A stretch of DNA of 64,000 nt from Paenibacillus urinalis (GTDB lineage: Bacteria > Bacillota > Bacilli > Paenibacillales > Paenibacillaceae), in the NCBI RefSeq assembly GCF_028747985.1, contig NZ_CP118108.1:1741501-1805500 (forward strand). The letters run 5' to 3'. Both the position numbers and the translations under genes were made by a program. The notes under the pieces were generated by a model. That model was given only the letters and a program-made list of their open reading frames with translations, had not been told where the DNA came from and made no database searches. Within the stretch, counting starts at the first letter, position 1; the number at the start of each line of letters is the position of its first letter. Positions 17,237 to 26,916 of this stretch are shown here, one piece after another.

Positions 17237-20200
17237 ATGAGTTCATTTGTGCATCTGCATGTTCACAGTGAATACAGCCTGCTAGATGGTGCGGCGCGGA
17301 TTGCAGAGCTCGTGGACACAGCAGCAGGATACGGGATGGAAGCTCTGGCCCTGACGGATCATGGGGTTATGTATGGAGCCATTCCTTTTTATAAAGCATG
17401 TGCAGCTAAAGGAATTAAGCCGATTATCGGCTGTGAAGTGTATATTACAGCAGGCTCAAGACATGAACGCGGCAGCCGCAAGGATCAACCGATCTATCAT
17501 CTTATATTGCTGGCGCAGAACATGACCGGGTATCAAAATCTGATGAGGCTGTGCTCCATTGGTCACTTGGAGGGCTTTCACTATAAGCCGCGGATCGATA
17601 TGGAGAGCCTGGCGAAATACAACGAAGGATTGATATGCCTCAGTGCCTGTCTCGGGGGAGAAATTCCTCAGCATCTTCTGATGGGACGATATGATGAAGC
17701 CAAAAGTGCAGCCATGAGGCACAAACAGATCTTTGGAGACCGATACTATCTTGAGCTTCAAGATCATGGTCTGGCAGAGCAGAAGCGAGTGAATCCTCAG
17801 CTGATTGAGCTTGCCGCAGAATTGTCCATACCGCTTGTAGCAACGAATGATGTGCACTATTTGTCTCAAGAGGACGCCGAGGTGCAGGATGTCCTTATAT
17901 GCATTGGTACGGGCAAAACGGTGGAGGATGAGGAACGGCTTAAGATTCCCTCAAGCCAGCTATATTTGAAAAACGGCGATGAGATGGCTCGTCTTTTTCC
18001 TCATGTGAGAGAGGCGGTAGAGAATACCCTTAAAATTGCTGACCGCATTCAGCTTGATCTGGAATTTGGACATTCCATTCTGCCTGAGTACCGGCCGATC
18101 CCTGAGCATCTGACGCCTGGACAGTATTTGCGCGAACTCTGCCTGAAGGGGCTGGAAGAACGCTACAAGGATACGGATAACTGGCATCATGAAGAGCAGA
18201 GATCCGAGCTGAATAAACGGCTGGATTACGAGCTGTCCGTCATTGATAAAATGGGCTTCTCTGATTATTTCCTCATCGTATGGGATTTCATCGCCTATGC
18301 GCATAGAGAGGGAATAGCAACCGGTCCGGGACGGGGCTCCTCCGCAGGAAGTCTCGTTGCCTACGTACTGAATATTACTAATGTGGATCCGATGAAATAC
18401 AGGCTTTTGTTTGAGCGATTTCTCAACCCTGAGCGGGTGACCATGCCGGATATCGATATTGATTTCAGTGATGAACGCCGGGATGAAGTGATTGAATATG
18501 TCGCTTCTAAATATGGACGCGAGCATGTCGCACAGATTATTACTTTTGGTACGCTTGCTGCGCGTGCAGCCGTTCGAGATGTAGGAAGAGTGCTTAATAT
18601 TCCGTATGGGGAAGTGGACAAGGCTGCCAAGCTCATTCCCGGACAAGTGGGGATGAATATCACCAAAGCTCTGGAGATAAGCGATGAGCTTAGAGTACTG
18701 CATGATACCAAAGCCAAAACAAGAGAGCTGCTCACAATGGCCAAAAAGGTCGAAGGCATGCCAAGGCATGCTTCTACGCATGCGGCAGGTGTGGTTATAT
18801 CCAAAGACCCGCTGACCGATGTAGTGCCTCTCCAGGAGGGCAGTGAAGGGACCGCGCTTACTCAATATTCCATGGAGAATCTCGAAGCCATCGGACTACT
18901 CAAGATGGACTTCCTTGGACTGAGGACTCTCTCCATCATTGAACGCTGTATGCGATGGATTCAGGATCAGCAGAAGCAAGTTCCAGATTTCAAAACAGTT
19001 CCGGATGATGATCCGCTAACCTATGAAATGCTCGGTTCTGGAGATACGACAGGTATATTCCAGCTGGAGTCAGCCGGAATCAGAAGAGTGCTGAAGGATT
19101 TGAAGCCTTCCGTATTTGAAGATATTATCTCTGTGGTTGCTTTATATCGTCCGGGTCCGATGGATTTCATTCCTAAGTATATCCAAGGAAAGCATGGGGA
19201 GATCAAGGTCGAGTACCCGCATGCTGATCTCGCTCCAATACTTGAGGACACCTACGGTATCATCGTGTATCAGGAGCAGATTATGCAGATTGCTTCTCTA
19301 ATGGCAGGCTTTTCTCTTGGAGAAGCCGATCTGCTCCGCAGGGCGGTATCGAAGAAGAAACGGGAAGTGCTTGATAAAGAGAGAGAGCACTTTGTAAAAG
19401 GGAGCCTGAATCAGGGCTATAGCAGCGAGGATGCTGAAGCTGTGTACGATATGATTGTACGGTTTGCCAATTACGGCTTCCCTCGGGCCCATGCTGCTGC
19501 GTATGGAGTATTGGCCTTTCAGACGGCGTATCTGAAGACACATTATCCTGTCGAATTTATGGCTTCGATGCTGACGGCGGTCATGGGAAATCATCGAAAA
19601 GTAGCAGAGTATGTTGTCGAATGCAGACGAATGAATATTCCTGTGCTGCCACCTGATGTAAATGAAAGCGGAGTGCTGTTTACTCCGGGCGGTGGTGAGA
19701 CGGGCATTCGCTTTGGTCTGGCTGCCATTAAAAATGTAGGTACACAGGCCGTAGACAGCATTATTGCAGAGCGGGCCAAGGGACCGTTCGAGAGTCTGCT
19801 CGATTTTTGCAGAAGAGTGGACCTAAGAGTATGTAACAAGCGGGTCATAGAATCTCTTATACAGGCCGGGGCTTTCGATACATTGCCTGGTCACCGTGCG
19901 CAGCTGTTCGCCATGCTTGATGAAGTGGTAGAAGCGGCCACGAAATGGCGCAAAGAGAGAGAGGATCTGCAGATCCAGCTGTTTGATTTTGTGGAGACTC
20001 CGAATTGGGAAATTGAATATCCGGATATACCTAAGTACACGATTACACAGCAGCTTGAATTAGAACGCGAGCTGCTTGGATTATACCTATCCGGTCACCC
20101 GCTTGATGATTTTACGGAAGTTCTGGAAGAGCTCGAAGCGGATAAGCTGATGGAGCTTCACGATGCACAAGAGCATGCGCAGATTGTTACGGCCGGAATG

Positions 20201-20845
20201 GTCGTTTCCGTCAAATCGATTACTACGAAGCAAGGCAAAGCGATGGCCTTCATGGAGCTGGAGGATCAGATCGAACGGACCGAAGTGGTATTGTTTCCCG
20301 AAGTGTGGAGAAGAAGTCAGAACTTAGCGGCAAAAGGTCAATTAATTGCGCTCCGGGCTAAAGTTCAGCTTCAGGATGAAGGCTTCAAGCTGCTTGCTGA
20401 TGAGGTGGATGAGCTTAGTACAGACAAGTTGCAGCGTATGATGCAGCAGCGTAACAGAGGGAGCGGAGGTAAAGAGCGAAGCAGTTCGGAAGAAGCTTCA
20501 CAGCCTAAAGTCGGCAGAAATCGTCGTTCTACTTCTCCGCCTAACAGTGGAAGTGGACGGGCGCAAAATAAGTCAGATAGCCAAGGGGTTGTAACGGATA
20601 GGAAGCCCGCCAGGGGCGAGCAGCGAGTATTCATCAAGATTAAACCTGACATAGAGAAGTCGGGGATGCTCACTAAGCTTAAGGTCTTGTTACAGGAACA
20701 TCCGGGAAATGTAGCTACGATCCTTTTTTATGAAGAAACTAGGGAGTATCGGGCATTAAGTGACAGTTATCGAATTAATCCCTCTCCTGAACTGATTCAC
20801 CGTATGGAACAAATGCTCGGGGAAGATACCGTTATCGTGAAATAA
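17237..20845 (+). CDS. dnaE: DNA polymerase III subunit alpha (DnaE)
   Basis: This 1202-residue replicative polymerase starts with a PHP domain (FVHLHVHSEYSLLDG, LTDHGVMYG). The palm carries the catalytic PDIDIDFSDERR (Asp405 and Asp407), preceded by GPGRGSSAGSLVAY. It continues with the fingers (ALYRPGPMDFIPKYI, VYQEQIMQIA), an HhH region and an OB fold (TAGMVVSVKSITTKQGKAMAF). A Ser/Arg/Gly-rich insert of about 60 residues (near 1070-1130) precedes the last C-terminal part. This is the DnaE rather than the PolC type, because it lacks an internal exonuclease. In B. subtilis DnaE extends RNA primers on both strands. The ATG follows GAGAGGAAG. Confidence 0.97.
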   Translation: MSSFVHLHVHSEYSLLDGAARIAELVDTAAGYGMEALALTDHGVMYGAIPFYKACAAKGIKPIIGCEVYITAGSRHERGSRKDQPIYHLILLAQNMTGYQNLMRLCSIGHLEGFHYKPRIDMESLAKYNEGLICLSACLGGEIPQHLLMGRYDEAKSAAMRHKQIFGDRYYLELQDHGLAEQKRVNPQLIELAAELSIPLVATNDVHYLSQEDAEVQDVLICIGTGKTVEDEERLKIPSSQLYLKNGDEMARLFPHVREAVENTLKIADRIQLDLEFGHSILPEYRPIPEHLTPGQYLRELCLKGLEERYKDTDNWHHEEQRSELNKRLDYELSVIDKMGFSDYFLIVWDFIAYAHREGIATGPGRGSSAGSLVAYVLNITNVDPMKYRLLFERFLNPERVTMPDIDIDFSDERRDEVIEYVASKYGREHVAQIITFGTLAARAAVRDVGRVLNIPYGEVDKAAKLIPGQVGMNITKALEISDELRVLHDTKAKTRELLTMAKKVEGMPRHASTHAAGVVISKDPLTDVVPLQEGSEGTALTQYSMENLEAIGLLKMDFLGLRTLSIIERCMRWIQDQQKQVPDFKTVPDDDPLTYEMLGSGDTTGIFQLESAGIRRVLKDLKPSVFEDIISVVALYRPGPMDFIPKYIQGKHGEIKVEYPHADLAPILEDTYGIIVYQEQIMQIASLMAGFSLGEADLLRRAVSKKKREVLDKEREHFVKGSLNQGYSSEDAEAVYDMIVRFANYGFPRAHAAAYGVLAFQTAYLKTHYPVEFMASMLTAVMGNHRKVAEYVVECRRMNIPVLPPDVNESGVLFTPGGGETGIRFGLAAIKNVGTQAVDSIIAERAKGPFESLLDFCRRVDLRVCNKRVIESLIQAGAFDTLPGHRAQLFAMLDEVVEAATKWRKEREDLQIQLFDFVETPNWEIEYPDIPKYTITQQLELERELLGLYLSGHPLDDFTEVLEELEADKLMELHDAQEHAQIVTAGMVVSVKSITTKQGKAMAFMELEDQIERTEVVLFPEVWRRSQNLAAKGQLIALRAKVQLQDEGFKLLADEVDELSTDKLQRMMQQRNRGSGGKERSSSEEASQPKVGRNRRSTSPPNSGSGRAQNKSDSQGVVTDRKPARGEQRVFIKIKPDIEKSGMLTKLKVLLQEHPGNVATILFYEETREYRALSDSYRINPSPELIHRMEQMLGEDTVIVK

Positions 20846-20895
20846 TGAATGTAATTTTATATGGCATCCCTGTTGTGCATGAGCACATTTTACGA

Positions 20896-20922
20896 ACTAT
20901 TTTTGAACCTGGCGCATACACT
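20896..20922 (+). promoter_or_regulatory. Candidate sigma-E promoter
   Basis: CATACACT at 20915-20922 matches the sigma-E -10 consensus CATACANT. ACTATT lies 13 bases upstream as a partial -35. It is about 135 bases before the YutG-like start. Confidence 0.35.
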
Positions 20923-21057
20923 TAGGAACACCCTATAAGTATCGATGGTTGCTGTGAATTGATGCGGCCTAAGGTGCAAAGGTGGGCTTTGATTTTTGAA
21001 GCGGATACCTTAGTTTATGTGGAATTCCTAGTTTTTAAAGGATGGGGGAATCAGCGG

Positions 21058-21543
21058 ATGTCATATGAAATTGCGGAAGCGATGCTGAAACGCAGGGGTG
21101 TGAGCGTTGAATCCATCGCCAAAATAGTCTATGATCTTCAAAAAAAGTTTCATCCCGAATTAAAGGAAGAAGAGTGTGTTACAAGCGTACGGGCTGTTCT
21201 TGCCAAGCGTGAGGTACAGTATACGTTATATACGGGGGTAGCACTTGATGAGCTGGCGGAGCAAAATCTGCTGCCTCAGCCGCTTCAGGCATTGATGGAG
21301 GCGGATGAGCCGCTGTATGGTGTGGACGAGACTCTTGCACTTGGAATTACCAGTGTATATGGTATGATAGGGCTTACAAGTTTTGGATATTTAGACAAGG
21401 AGAAGACCGGAATCATTAAGAATCTGAATGACAAAAATGCGGGCATTCATGTATTCCTGGATGATTTGGTGGCAGGCCTTGCAGCTGCTGCTTCGGCTCG
21501 AATTGCGCATCAGAACACGAATGCGAAGGTCTATCCGCTGTAA
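21058..21543 (+). CDS. yutG: YutG/PgpA family phosphatidylglycerophosphatase-like protein
   Basis: The 161-residue product matches the YutG branch of the PgpA family (about 165 residues), whose members dephosphorylate phosphatidylglycerophosphate in phospholipid synthesis. Conserved stretches seen are ETLALGITSVYGMIGLTSFGYLD, a shorter form of which also occurs in PgpA proteins, and the C-terminal HVFLDDLVAGLAAAASARI. The frame is open from 20959, but ATG 21058, after GGATGGGGG, gives the normal family length. A sigma-E-like promoter lies upstream, so sporulation-time expression is possible. Activity is inferred from family only. Confidence 0.75.
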   Translation: MSYEIAEAMLKRRGVSVESIAKIVYDLQKKFHPELKEEECVTSVRAVLAKREVQYTLYTGVALDELAEQNLLPQPLQALMEADEPLYGVDETLALGITSVYGMIGLTSFGYLDKEKTGIIKNLNDKNAGIHVFLDDLVAGLAAAASARIAHQNTNAKVYPL

Positions 21544-21727
21544 TTGGAAGGTTTATATTCTGCTAATATGGATATAACGAATGTTACAGTAAGATGTAAT
21601 GAAGGAACATTATGGTTATAATCGTCCCATGCCTTCCTTTCCTTTCCTTGCGGAAAAAAAGTCAGTTATGTTATCATTAACCCATTATACGGGCTTTGAA
21701 CATGAGGCTTAGGGGGCGTACAATGGC

Positions 21728-21916
21728 ATGTGGACGGTGATATATATTGCACCGACGGCAAAGATTGCTGACAGAATTACAAATCGGCTTGAGGAAGAAG
21801 GATTTTTGGTACAGGCCCGTCCCATCAGCTTATCCAAGCAACAGTACGAAATTCTTGTACCCTCCGGAGAATTGGAAGAGGTTCAGGAAGTGTTGAATTC
21901 CATTCTGCATTCATAA
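21728..21916 (+). CDS. Small conserved hypothetical protein
   Basis: The 62-residue protein (MWTVIYIAPTAKIADRITNR start) has an alternating strand/helix pattern that looks like a small ferredoxin-like or DUF2007-type fold: beta strand, helix, strand, strand, helix. I recall similar short proteins upstream of accD in related genomes, but the function is unknown. AGGGGGCG precedes the ATG. It lies 220 bases before accD. Confidence 0.6.
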   Translation: MWTVIYIAPTAKIADRITNRLEEEGFLVQARPISLSKQQYEILVPSGELEEVQEVLNSILHS

Positions 21917-22138
21917 TACTGAAGGCGGTGGAATTGTATTCATTATTTTTAGGACCTGCTTCTAAATTGGACAAGGGCTACGGATGCAAAGAGTGAAACG
22001 ACTCCCCACATGTGTCATTCTTCTCTTTTTTTGCTTATAGGGCACATTTTATAGCTGCTCATGTTAACTTTATTATGCAATGTCGATCATACAAATTGAC
22101 TGCATGGGCCACAAATTTACGGCTGAAGAGGTGTAGTT

Positions 22139-23029
22139 GTGTTCAAAGATATTTTCCAGAAAAAACGGAAGTACGCGACCATTCCTTCAGATCGTGCACA
22201 GCGCACAGATAATCCTGAAGGTGAAGAGCGACCGCGTCGTGAGATTCCAGAGGGACTCATGAATAAGTGCAGCAAATGCGGCACGATACAATACAGCAAG
22301 GAACTTGAAAAGAATTTGAAAGTTTGTCCGTCATGCGGTCATCATATGCGTCTAAATGCAAGAGAGCGTATTGAAATGACGCTTGATGAAGGATTTATTG
22401 AGTATGACGCGGATATGGTGTCCGTGGACCCCCTGGATTTTCCAGGCTATAAATCTAAGCTGGAGCAGCAAACGATGAAGTCGGGCCTGAAGGATGCCGT
22501 CGTTACAGGTGAAGGTACGATTGATGGTCATCCGGTGGTCGTTGCTGTTATGAGCTTTGACTTCTTTACAGGCAGCATGGGCTCGGTTGTCGGCGAGAAA
22601 ATTACGCGCGCCATAGAGAAAGCCACAGAGAAGAAGGTTCCTATCCTTATTTTTTCCACCTCAGGTGGAGCTCGTATGCAGGAGAGCATTCTGAGTCTGA
22701 TGCAAATGGCGAAGACAAGCAGTGCGCTGTCCAGGCATGATGAACAGGGCGGATTGTTCATATCTGTTATAACCGATCCGACGACAGGCGGCGTTTCCGC
22801 CAGCTTTGCTATGCTCGGAGATATAAATATTGCGGAACCGGGAGCTATATTCGGGTTTGCAGGCCGAATTGTTATTGAACAGACCATTCGCCAGAAGCTT
22901 CCTGATGACTTTCAGACCGCTGAATTCAATTTGCAGCATGGACAGCTGGATATGGTCGTGAACCGTAAGGAATTGCGGAATACATTGGCCAAACTGCTCG
23001 ACATGCACAGCGCGAAAGGAGAGGTCTAA
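22139..23029 (+). CDS. accD: Acetyl-CoA carboxylase, carboxyltransferase beta subunit
   Basis: AccD forms the acetyl-CoA carboxylase carboxyltransferase with AccA, making malonyl-CoA for fatty acid synthesis. The 296-residue protein has the N-terminal four-cysteine zinc finger ([10 protein letters not shown] and CPSCGHH) and the crotonase-like core with [16 protein letters not shown] residues ([11 protein letters not shown]) and [12 protein letters not shown]. The start is GTG at 22139, preceded by AGAGGTG. It is directly followed by accA, one base after its stop, so the two are co-translated. Confidence 0.96.
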   Translation: MFKDIFQKKRKYATIPSDRAQRTDNPEGEERPRREIPEGLMNKCSKCGTIQYSKELEKNLKVCPSCGHHMRLNARERIEMTLDEGFIEYDADMVSVDPLDFPGYKSKLEQQTMKSGLKDAVVTGEGTIDGHPVVVAVMSFDFFTGSMGSVVGEKITRAIEKATEKKVPILIFSTSGGARMQESILSLMQMAKTSSALSRHDEQGGLFISVITDPTTGGVSASFAMLGDINIAEPGAIFGFAGRIVIEQTIRQKLPDDFQTAEFNLQHGQLDMVVNRKELRNTLAKLLDMHSAKGEV

Positions 23030-23030
23030 A

Positions 23031-24032
23031 TTGGCGGGAGAGTTGCCATATGAAGCGCCTCTTATTGAGATGCGCAAAAAAATTGAAGAGCTTCAGCAAT
23101 TCGGTATCGAAAAAGGCATCGATTTTGCAGAGGAAGTGGCTCGTTTGGAAGAGCGGTATACCAAATTGGAAGAGGAGATTTACTCATCAATTACAGCTCC
23201 TCAGAAAATGCATTTGGCAAGACATCAGCAGCGCCCCACTTCGCTGGACCTGATATCGCTCATCTTTACGGACTTTATGGAGCTTCATGGAGATCGCCAG
23301 TTTGGTGATGATCTGGCCGTGGTCGGAGGACTTGCCAAGCTTAACGGACGTCCTGTTACGGTTATCGGACAGCAGCGAGGCAAGGATACGAAAGATAATA
23401 TTGCCCGTTTTTTTGGGAGTCCGCACCCGGAAGGGTTTCGTAAAGCGCTCCGTTTAATGCATCAGGCTAACAAGTTTGGCAGGCCTATTATTACTTTCAT
23501 AGATACGAAAGGGGCATATCCGGGCAAAACAGCGGAGGAACGTGGTCAGTCCGAAGCTATCGCCCGTAATCTTCTTGAGATGGCCAAGCTCTCTGTGCCT
23601 GTGCTGTGCGTCATCATTGGAGAAGGAGGAAGCGGCGGTGCTCTTGCGATGGCGGTCGGCAATCGGGTGCTAATGCTTGAGCATGCAATTTACTCCGTTA
23701 TCTCACCTAATGGTGCAGCTTCGATTCTGTGGAAGGATGCATCCAAAGCAGATCAGGCTGCAGAAGCGATGAAGATAACCGCTCAGGATCTGATAGAGAT
23801 GGAAGTCATCGAGGATATCGTTCCCGAGCCGCGTGGCGGTTCTCATCGGGATTACGAAGCGACGGCAGTATCGATTAAGGAAGCGCTGGAGAAGCATCTT
23901 AATGAACTGCTGCAGATGGATAGAGAGGCCCTTCGTCAGGATCGCTACGAGAAATTCCGTAAAATAGGTAAATTCCAGGAAATTACAGCTAAGGAAACAG
24001 TGCCTGAAGAATCTTCGTTAATTAAAGATTAA
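23031..24032 (+). CDS. accA: Acetyl-CoA carboxylase, carboxyltransferase alpha subunit
   Basis: AccA (333 residues) pairs with AccD in the carboxyltransferase. Typical stretches are YTLEYPY-like start residues replaced here by [18 protein letters not shown], then the core [36 protein letters not shown] and [12 protein letters not shown]. The start is a TTG at 23031 with GGAGAGG upstream. Translation is likely coupled to accD. In B. subtilis pfkA follows; here the next gene is pyk directly. Confidence 0.95.
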   Translation: MAGELPYEAPLIEMRKKIEELQQFGIEKGIDFAEEVARLEERYTKLEEEIYSSITAPQKMHLARHQQRPTSLDLISLIFTDFMELHGDRQFGDDLAVVGGLAKLNGRPVTVIGQQRGKDTKDNIARFFGSPHPEGFRKALRLMHQANKFGRPIITFIDTKGAYPGKTAEERGQSEAIARNLLEMAKLSVPVLCVIIGEGGSGGALAMAVGNRVLMLEHAIYSVISPNGAASILWKDASKADQAAEAMKITAQDLIEMEVIEDIVPEPRGGSHRDYEATAVSIKEALEKHLNELLQMDREALRQDRYEKFRKIGKFQEITAKETVPEESSLIKD

Positions 24033-24132
24033 ATATGACAAAGTTCCTATACAAAAGGCGAATTTTGTAGTAGATTTAATTGTTGGAAAAGATATATAAA
24101 GAGAGATTTTGAAAACGGAGGAAACTAGAAAA

Positions 24133-25551
24133 ATGCGCAAAACTAAAATTGTATGTACTATTGGTCCTTCCAGTGAGTCGTTGGAAAACACAAAAAAATT
24201 GATTATGGCGGGTATGAACGTAGCTCGCTTGAACTTCTCCCATGGTGACTTTGAGGAGCATGGCGGACGTATCAAAACAATTCGTGCAGCGAGTGACGAG
24301 CTGAATAAATCAGTTGCAATTCTGCTGGATACGAAAGGTCCTGAGATCCGTACAGGCAAACTCGAAGTTGAGCCTATCGAACTGGTTCAAGACGAGTACA
24401 TCACTCTGACAACGGAAGAGATCCTTGGCAACAAAGACCGTTTGTCTATCACATACAAAGACTTGCCAAGTGATGTATCCCCAGGATCAACGATTTTGAT
24501 TGACGATGGTCTGATCGGACTGACGGTTGAGGAAGTAAGCGAAACGGATATTAAATGCCGTATCGTTAACGGCGGCACCATCAAGAGCAAGAAAGGTGTT
24601 AACGTTCCTGGTGTTGCAATTTCTCTCCCTGGTATTACCGAAAAAGACGCTAACGATATCATTTTTGGAATTGAACAAGGCATCGATTTTATTGCAGCTT
24701 CCTTCGTTCGTAAAGCAAGTGACGTATTAGAAATTCGTGAACTGCTTGACAAACACAATGCAGGACACATTCAAATTATTTCTAAAATTGAAAACCAAGA
24801 AGGCGTAGATAACTTGGATGAAATTCTTGAAGTATCTGACGGCCTGATGGTTGCACGCGGTGACCTTGGTGTTGAAATTCCAGCAGAAGATGTACCGGTT
24901 GTGCAAAAACGTATGATCGAAAAATGTAATATTGCCGGCAAGCCGGTTATTACAGCAACTCAAATGCTGGATTCCATGCAGCGCAACCCGCGCCCTACAC
25001 GTGCGGAAGCAAGTGACGTTGCGAATGCCATTTTCGATGGAACTGATGCAATTATGCTGTCCGGAGAAACAGCTGCAGGTAAATACCCTGTAGAATCTGT
25101 GCTGACAATGGCTCGTATTGCTGAAAAAGCAGAGTCTGCACTTAACTACCGTGAACTATACAAGAAGCAACGAATTGCTCAAGAAACAACGGTTACTGAA
25201 GCAATCAGTCAATCGGTTGCAATCAGTGCATACGAACTGCATGCCAAAGCAATTCTTACTTCTACGGAATCCGGATATACAGCTCGAATGGTTTCCAAAT
25301 ATCGTCCAGAAGCTCCGATCGTTGCTGTAACGAACGAAGATCGTACAATGCGTAGACTCGCATTGACTTGGGGCGTAACACCTGTCAAAGGTGTGCCTTG
25401 TGACACGACTGACGGGCTGTTTGAAAACGCAGTAGTTGGCGGCAAAAAATCAGGAATCGTGCAAGATGGAGATCTGGTAGTTATCACAGCGGGCGTTCCT
25501 CTTGGCCGCTCGGGATCCACGAACCTTATCAAGATCGACCATATCCACTAA
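24133..25551 (+). CDS. pyk: Pyruvate kinase, short form
   Basis: Pyruvate kinase turns phosphoenolpyruvate and ADP into pyruvate and ATP. The 472-residue protein has the N-terminal [14 protein letters not shown], the catalytic [12 protein letters not shown], the metal-site ISKIENQEG and [13 protein letters not shown]. It lacks the extra C-terminal PEP-utilising domain found in B. subtilis Pyk (585 residues). CGGAGG 11 bases upstream supports ATG 24133. Codon use is strongly biased to fast codons, in keeping with high expression. A terminator follows. Confidence 0.96.
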   Translation: MRKTKIVCTIGPSSESLENTKKLIMAGMNVARLNFSHGDFEEHGGRIKTIRAASDELNKSVAILLDTKGPEIRTGKLEVEPIELVQDEYITLTTEEILGNKDRLSITYKDLPSDVSPGSTILIDDGLIGLTVEEVSETDIKCRIVNGGTIKSKKGVNVPGVAISLPGITEKDANDIIFGIEQGIDFIAASFVRKASDVLEIRELLDKHNAGHIQIISKIENQEGVDNLDEILEVSDGLMVARGDLGVEIPAEDVPVVQKRMIEKCNIAGKPVITATQMLDSMQRNPRPTRAEASDVANAIFDGTDAIMLSGETAAGKYPVESVLTMARIAEKAESALNYRELYKKQRIAQETTVTEAISQSVAISAYELHAKAILTSTESGYTARMVSKYRPEAPIVAVTNEDRTMRRLALTWGVTPVKGVPCDTTDGLFENAVVGGKKSGIVQDGDLVVITAGVPLGRSGSTNLIKIDHIH

Positions 25552-25588
25552 GGTTCCTGAAGCATTAAGCATATAGAATTTGTAAAGA

Positions 25589-25623
25589 AGCAATGGGACA
25601 TTTATCGTCTCATTGCTTTTTTC
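25589..25623 (+). terminator. pyk terminator
   Basis: AGCAATGGGAC pairs with GTCTCATTGCT (one G-T pair) and is followed by TTTTTT. Confidence 0.85.
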
Positions 25624-25654
25624 ACAGTTTTTCCAGAAAGGAAGGTGCAAAAGT

Positions 25655-26167
25655 TTGAAAGCCCAGCAGATAGAACGAACAGCCTGGTATGGAACACGGT
25701 TCAGAGTACGTTATCAGGAAAGTGACCAAATGGGGGTCGTTTACCATGCGAATTATGTGAACTGGTTCGAAATCGGCAGAACCGAAATGATCCGAAGTCT
25801 TGGATTAAGTTACCGGAGCATGGAAGAGCAGGGGGTTCTGCTGCCTGTAATTGGACTTGACCTGAAGTATAAGCTGCCTGCGAAGTATGATGACTATATT
25901 ACGGTGTGGACGCGTATAAATAATTTTAGCAGTGTCCGACTTCATTACGAATATGAAGTGCGAAGAGAAGATATGGCAGCAGACAAGATAAAGATAGATA
26001 ACAAAGAGGTCGTATTGAATACCGAGGATTTGCCTGGGGAGCTGCTTGTCACAGGATCGACGCAGCATGTGTGGGTAAATGCAGACTTCAAGCCTGTCAG
26101 GCTTGATAAAAGCGTTCCAAACCTGTACGATGCTTTAAAGAGAGCTTTGTCTATTGGAAGGGAGTAA
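25655..26167 (+). CDS. YbgC/FadM-type acyl-CoA thioesterase
   Basis: The 170-residue protein is a hotdog-fold thioesterase of the 4-hydroxybenzoyl-CoA thioesterase family. The signature RYQESDQMGVVYHANYVNWFEIGRTE contains the catalytic aspartate-like region (Asp-Gln-Met-Gly followed by YHANY). An insert of about 25 residues (DKIKIDNKEVVLNTEDLPGE) sits between the last strands and is longer than in most relatives. The start is TTG 25655, with AAGGAAGGTG seven bases upstream. The substrate is unknown. fxsA follows after six bases. Confidence 0.82.
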   Translation: MKAQQIERTAWYGTRFRVRYQESDQMGVVYHANYVNWFEIGRTEMIRSLGLSYRSMEEQGVLLPVIGLDLKYKLPAKYDDYITVWTRINNFSSVRLHYEYEVRREDMAADKIKIDNKEVVLNTEDLPGELLVTGSTQHVWVNADFKPVRLDKSVPNLYDALKRALSIGRE

Positions 26168-26173
26168 CCGTAC

Positions 26174-26569
26174 ATGCGAAACTGGATGTGGGCGCTTCTG
26201 CTGCTCATTCCTGCAGTGGAATTGTTCGGGTTCATATGGGTAAGCGAACAAATAGGGGCAGGATATACTTTACTACTCATTCTGGTTACCTCCATTATCG
26301 GGATGGCAATGATGCAATTTGAAGGACGTAAAGTTCTTCAGGATACACGTAATGAAATGCAAAACGGCCTGGTTCCAGGGCGAAAGATGCTGGATGGATT
26401 ATGCGTGTTTTTGGGTGGCAGCCTGTTAATTATACCTGGATTCGTAACAGATATTATCGGATTCACCCTTGTGTTTCCGCTAACCAGACCCATATACCGT
26501 TTGTTCCTGCTGAAATGGATCGAGAAGAAGATGAAAGACGGAAAAATTACGTTTTATAAACGTTTTTAA
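26174..26569 (+). CDS. fxsA: FxsA family membrane protein
   Basis: The 131-residue FxsA/YtzA-family protein has membrane segments at about residues 6-23, 28-46 and 76-100. FxsA in E. coli relieves phage T7 exclusion by F plasmids when overproduced; the ordinary role in Firmicutes is not known. GGAAGGGAG precedes the ATG. It is probably co-transcribed with the thioesterase gene and ends at a strong terminator. Confidence 0.87.
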   Translation: MRNWMWALLLLIPAVELFGFIWVSEQIGAGYTLLLILVTSIIGMAMMQFEGRKVLQDTRNEMQNGLVPGRKMLDGLCVFLGGSLLIIPGFVTDIIGFTLVFPLTRPIYRLFLLKWIEKKMKDGKITFYKRF

Positions 26570-26573
26570 GGAA

Positions 26574-26613
26574 GGGCAGAGAGAAGTTATTACTTCTTTC
26601 TGCTCTTTTTTTA
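26574..26613 (+). terminator. fxsA terminator
   Basis: GGGCAGAGAGAAG pairs with CTTCTTTCTGCTC (G-T pairs allowed) and is followed by seven T residues. Confidence 0.85.
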
Positions 26614-26916
26614 ATCAAACTTATCATTATTCAAGACCAAAGTCTCAGGTCCCAAGGTTCCTTAAATGTCAATGAAAGTGATTACAAAAAATGTCTTATG
26701 ATATTGAAAAAAAACTTTGATGCCCTAATCCATCTCCAAAATGTTCACAGGAGCGACAAAATCCAGTATGATAATTCAAGAAAGTTGTTTACACAGCGTG
26801 TCTGATTCCAGTGATGTTTCGTGGCTATACCGTTATGTGATATTGTAATCTTTAATAATGTAAATGTTTTCATTCTAAATGTTGTAAATTTTTGATAAAA
26901 AGGAGAGATGTTTAAG
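26614..26916 (+). other. citZ upstream regulatory region
   Basis: This 303-base AT-rich stretch holds a cre-like site (separate entry) and several A/T tracts. No gene is visible. A precise citZ promoter could not be chosen with confidence. Confidence 0.5.
26673..26686 (+). promoter_or_regulatory. cre-like CcpA site upstream of citZ
   Basis: TGAAAGTGATTACA matches 13 of 14 positions of the cre consensus TGWAANCGNTNWCA. CcpA control of citrate synthase is established in B. subtilis. The site is about 240 bases before the citZ start. Confidence 0.5.

Noticed and set aside
17960..18865. 301-codon minus-strand frame inside dnaE
   Set aside because: It is a shadow of dnaE with no ribosome binding site or recognisable domain.
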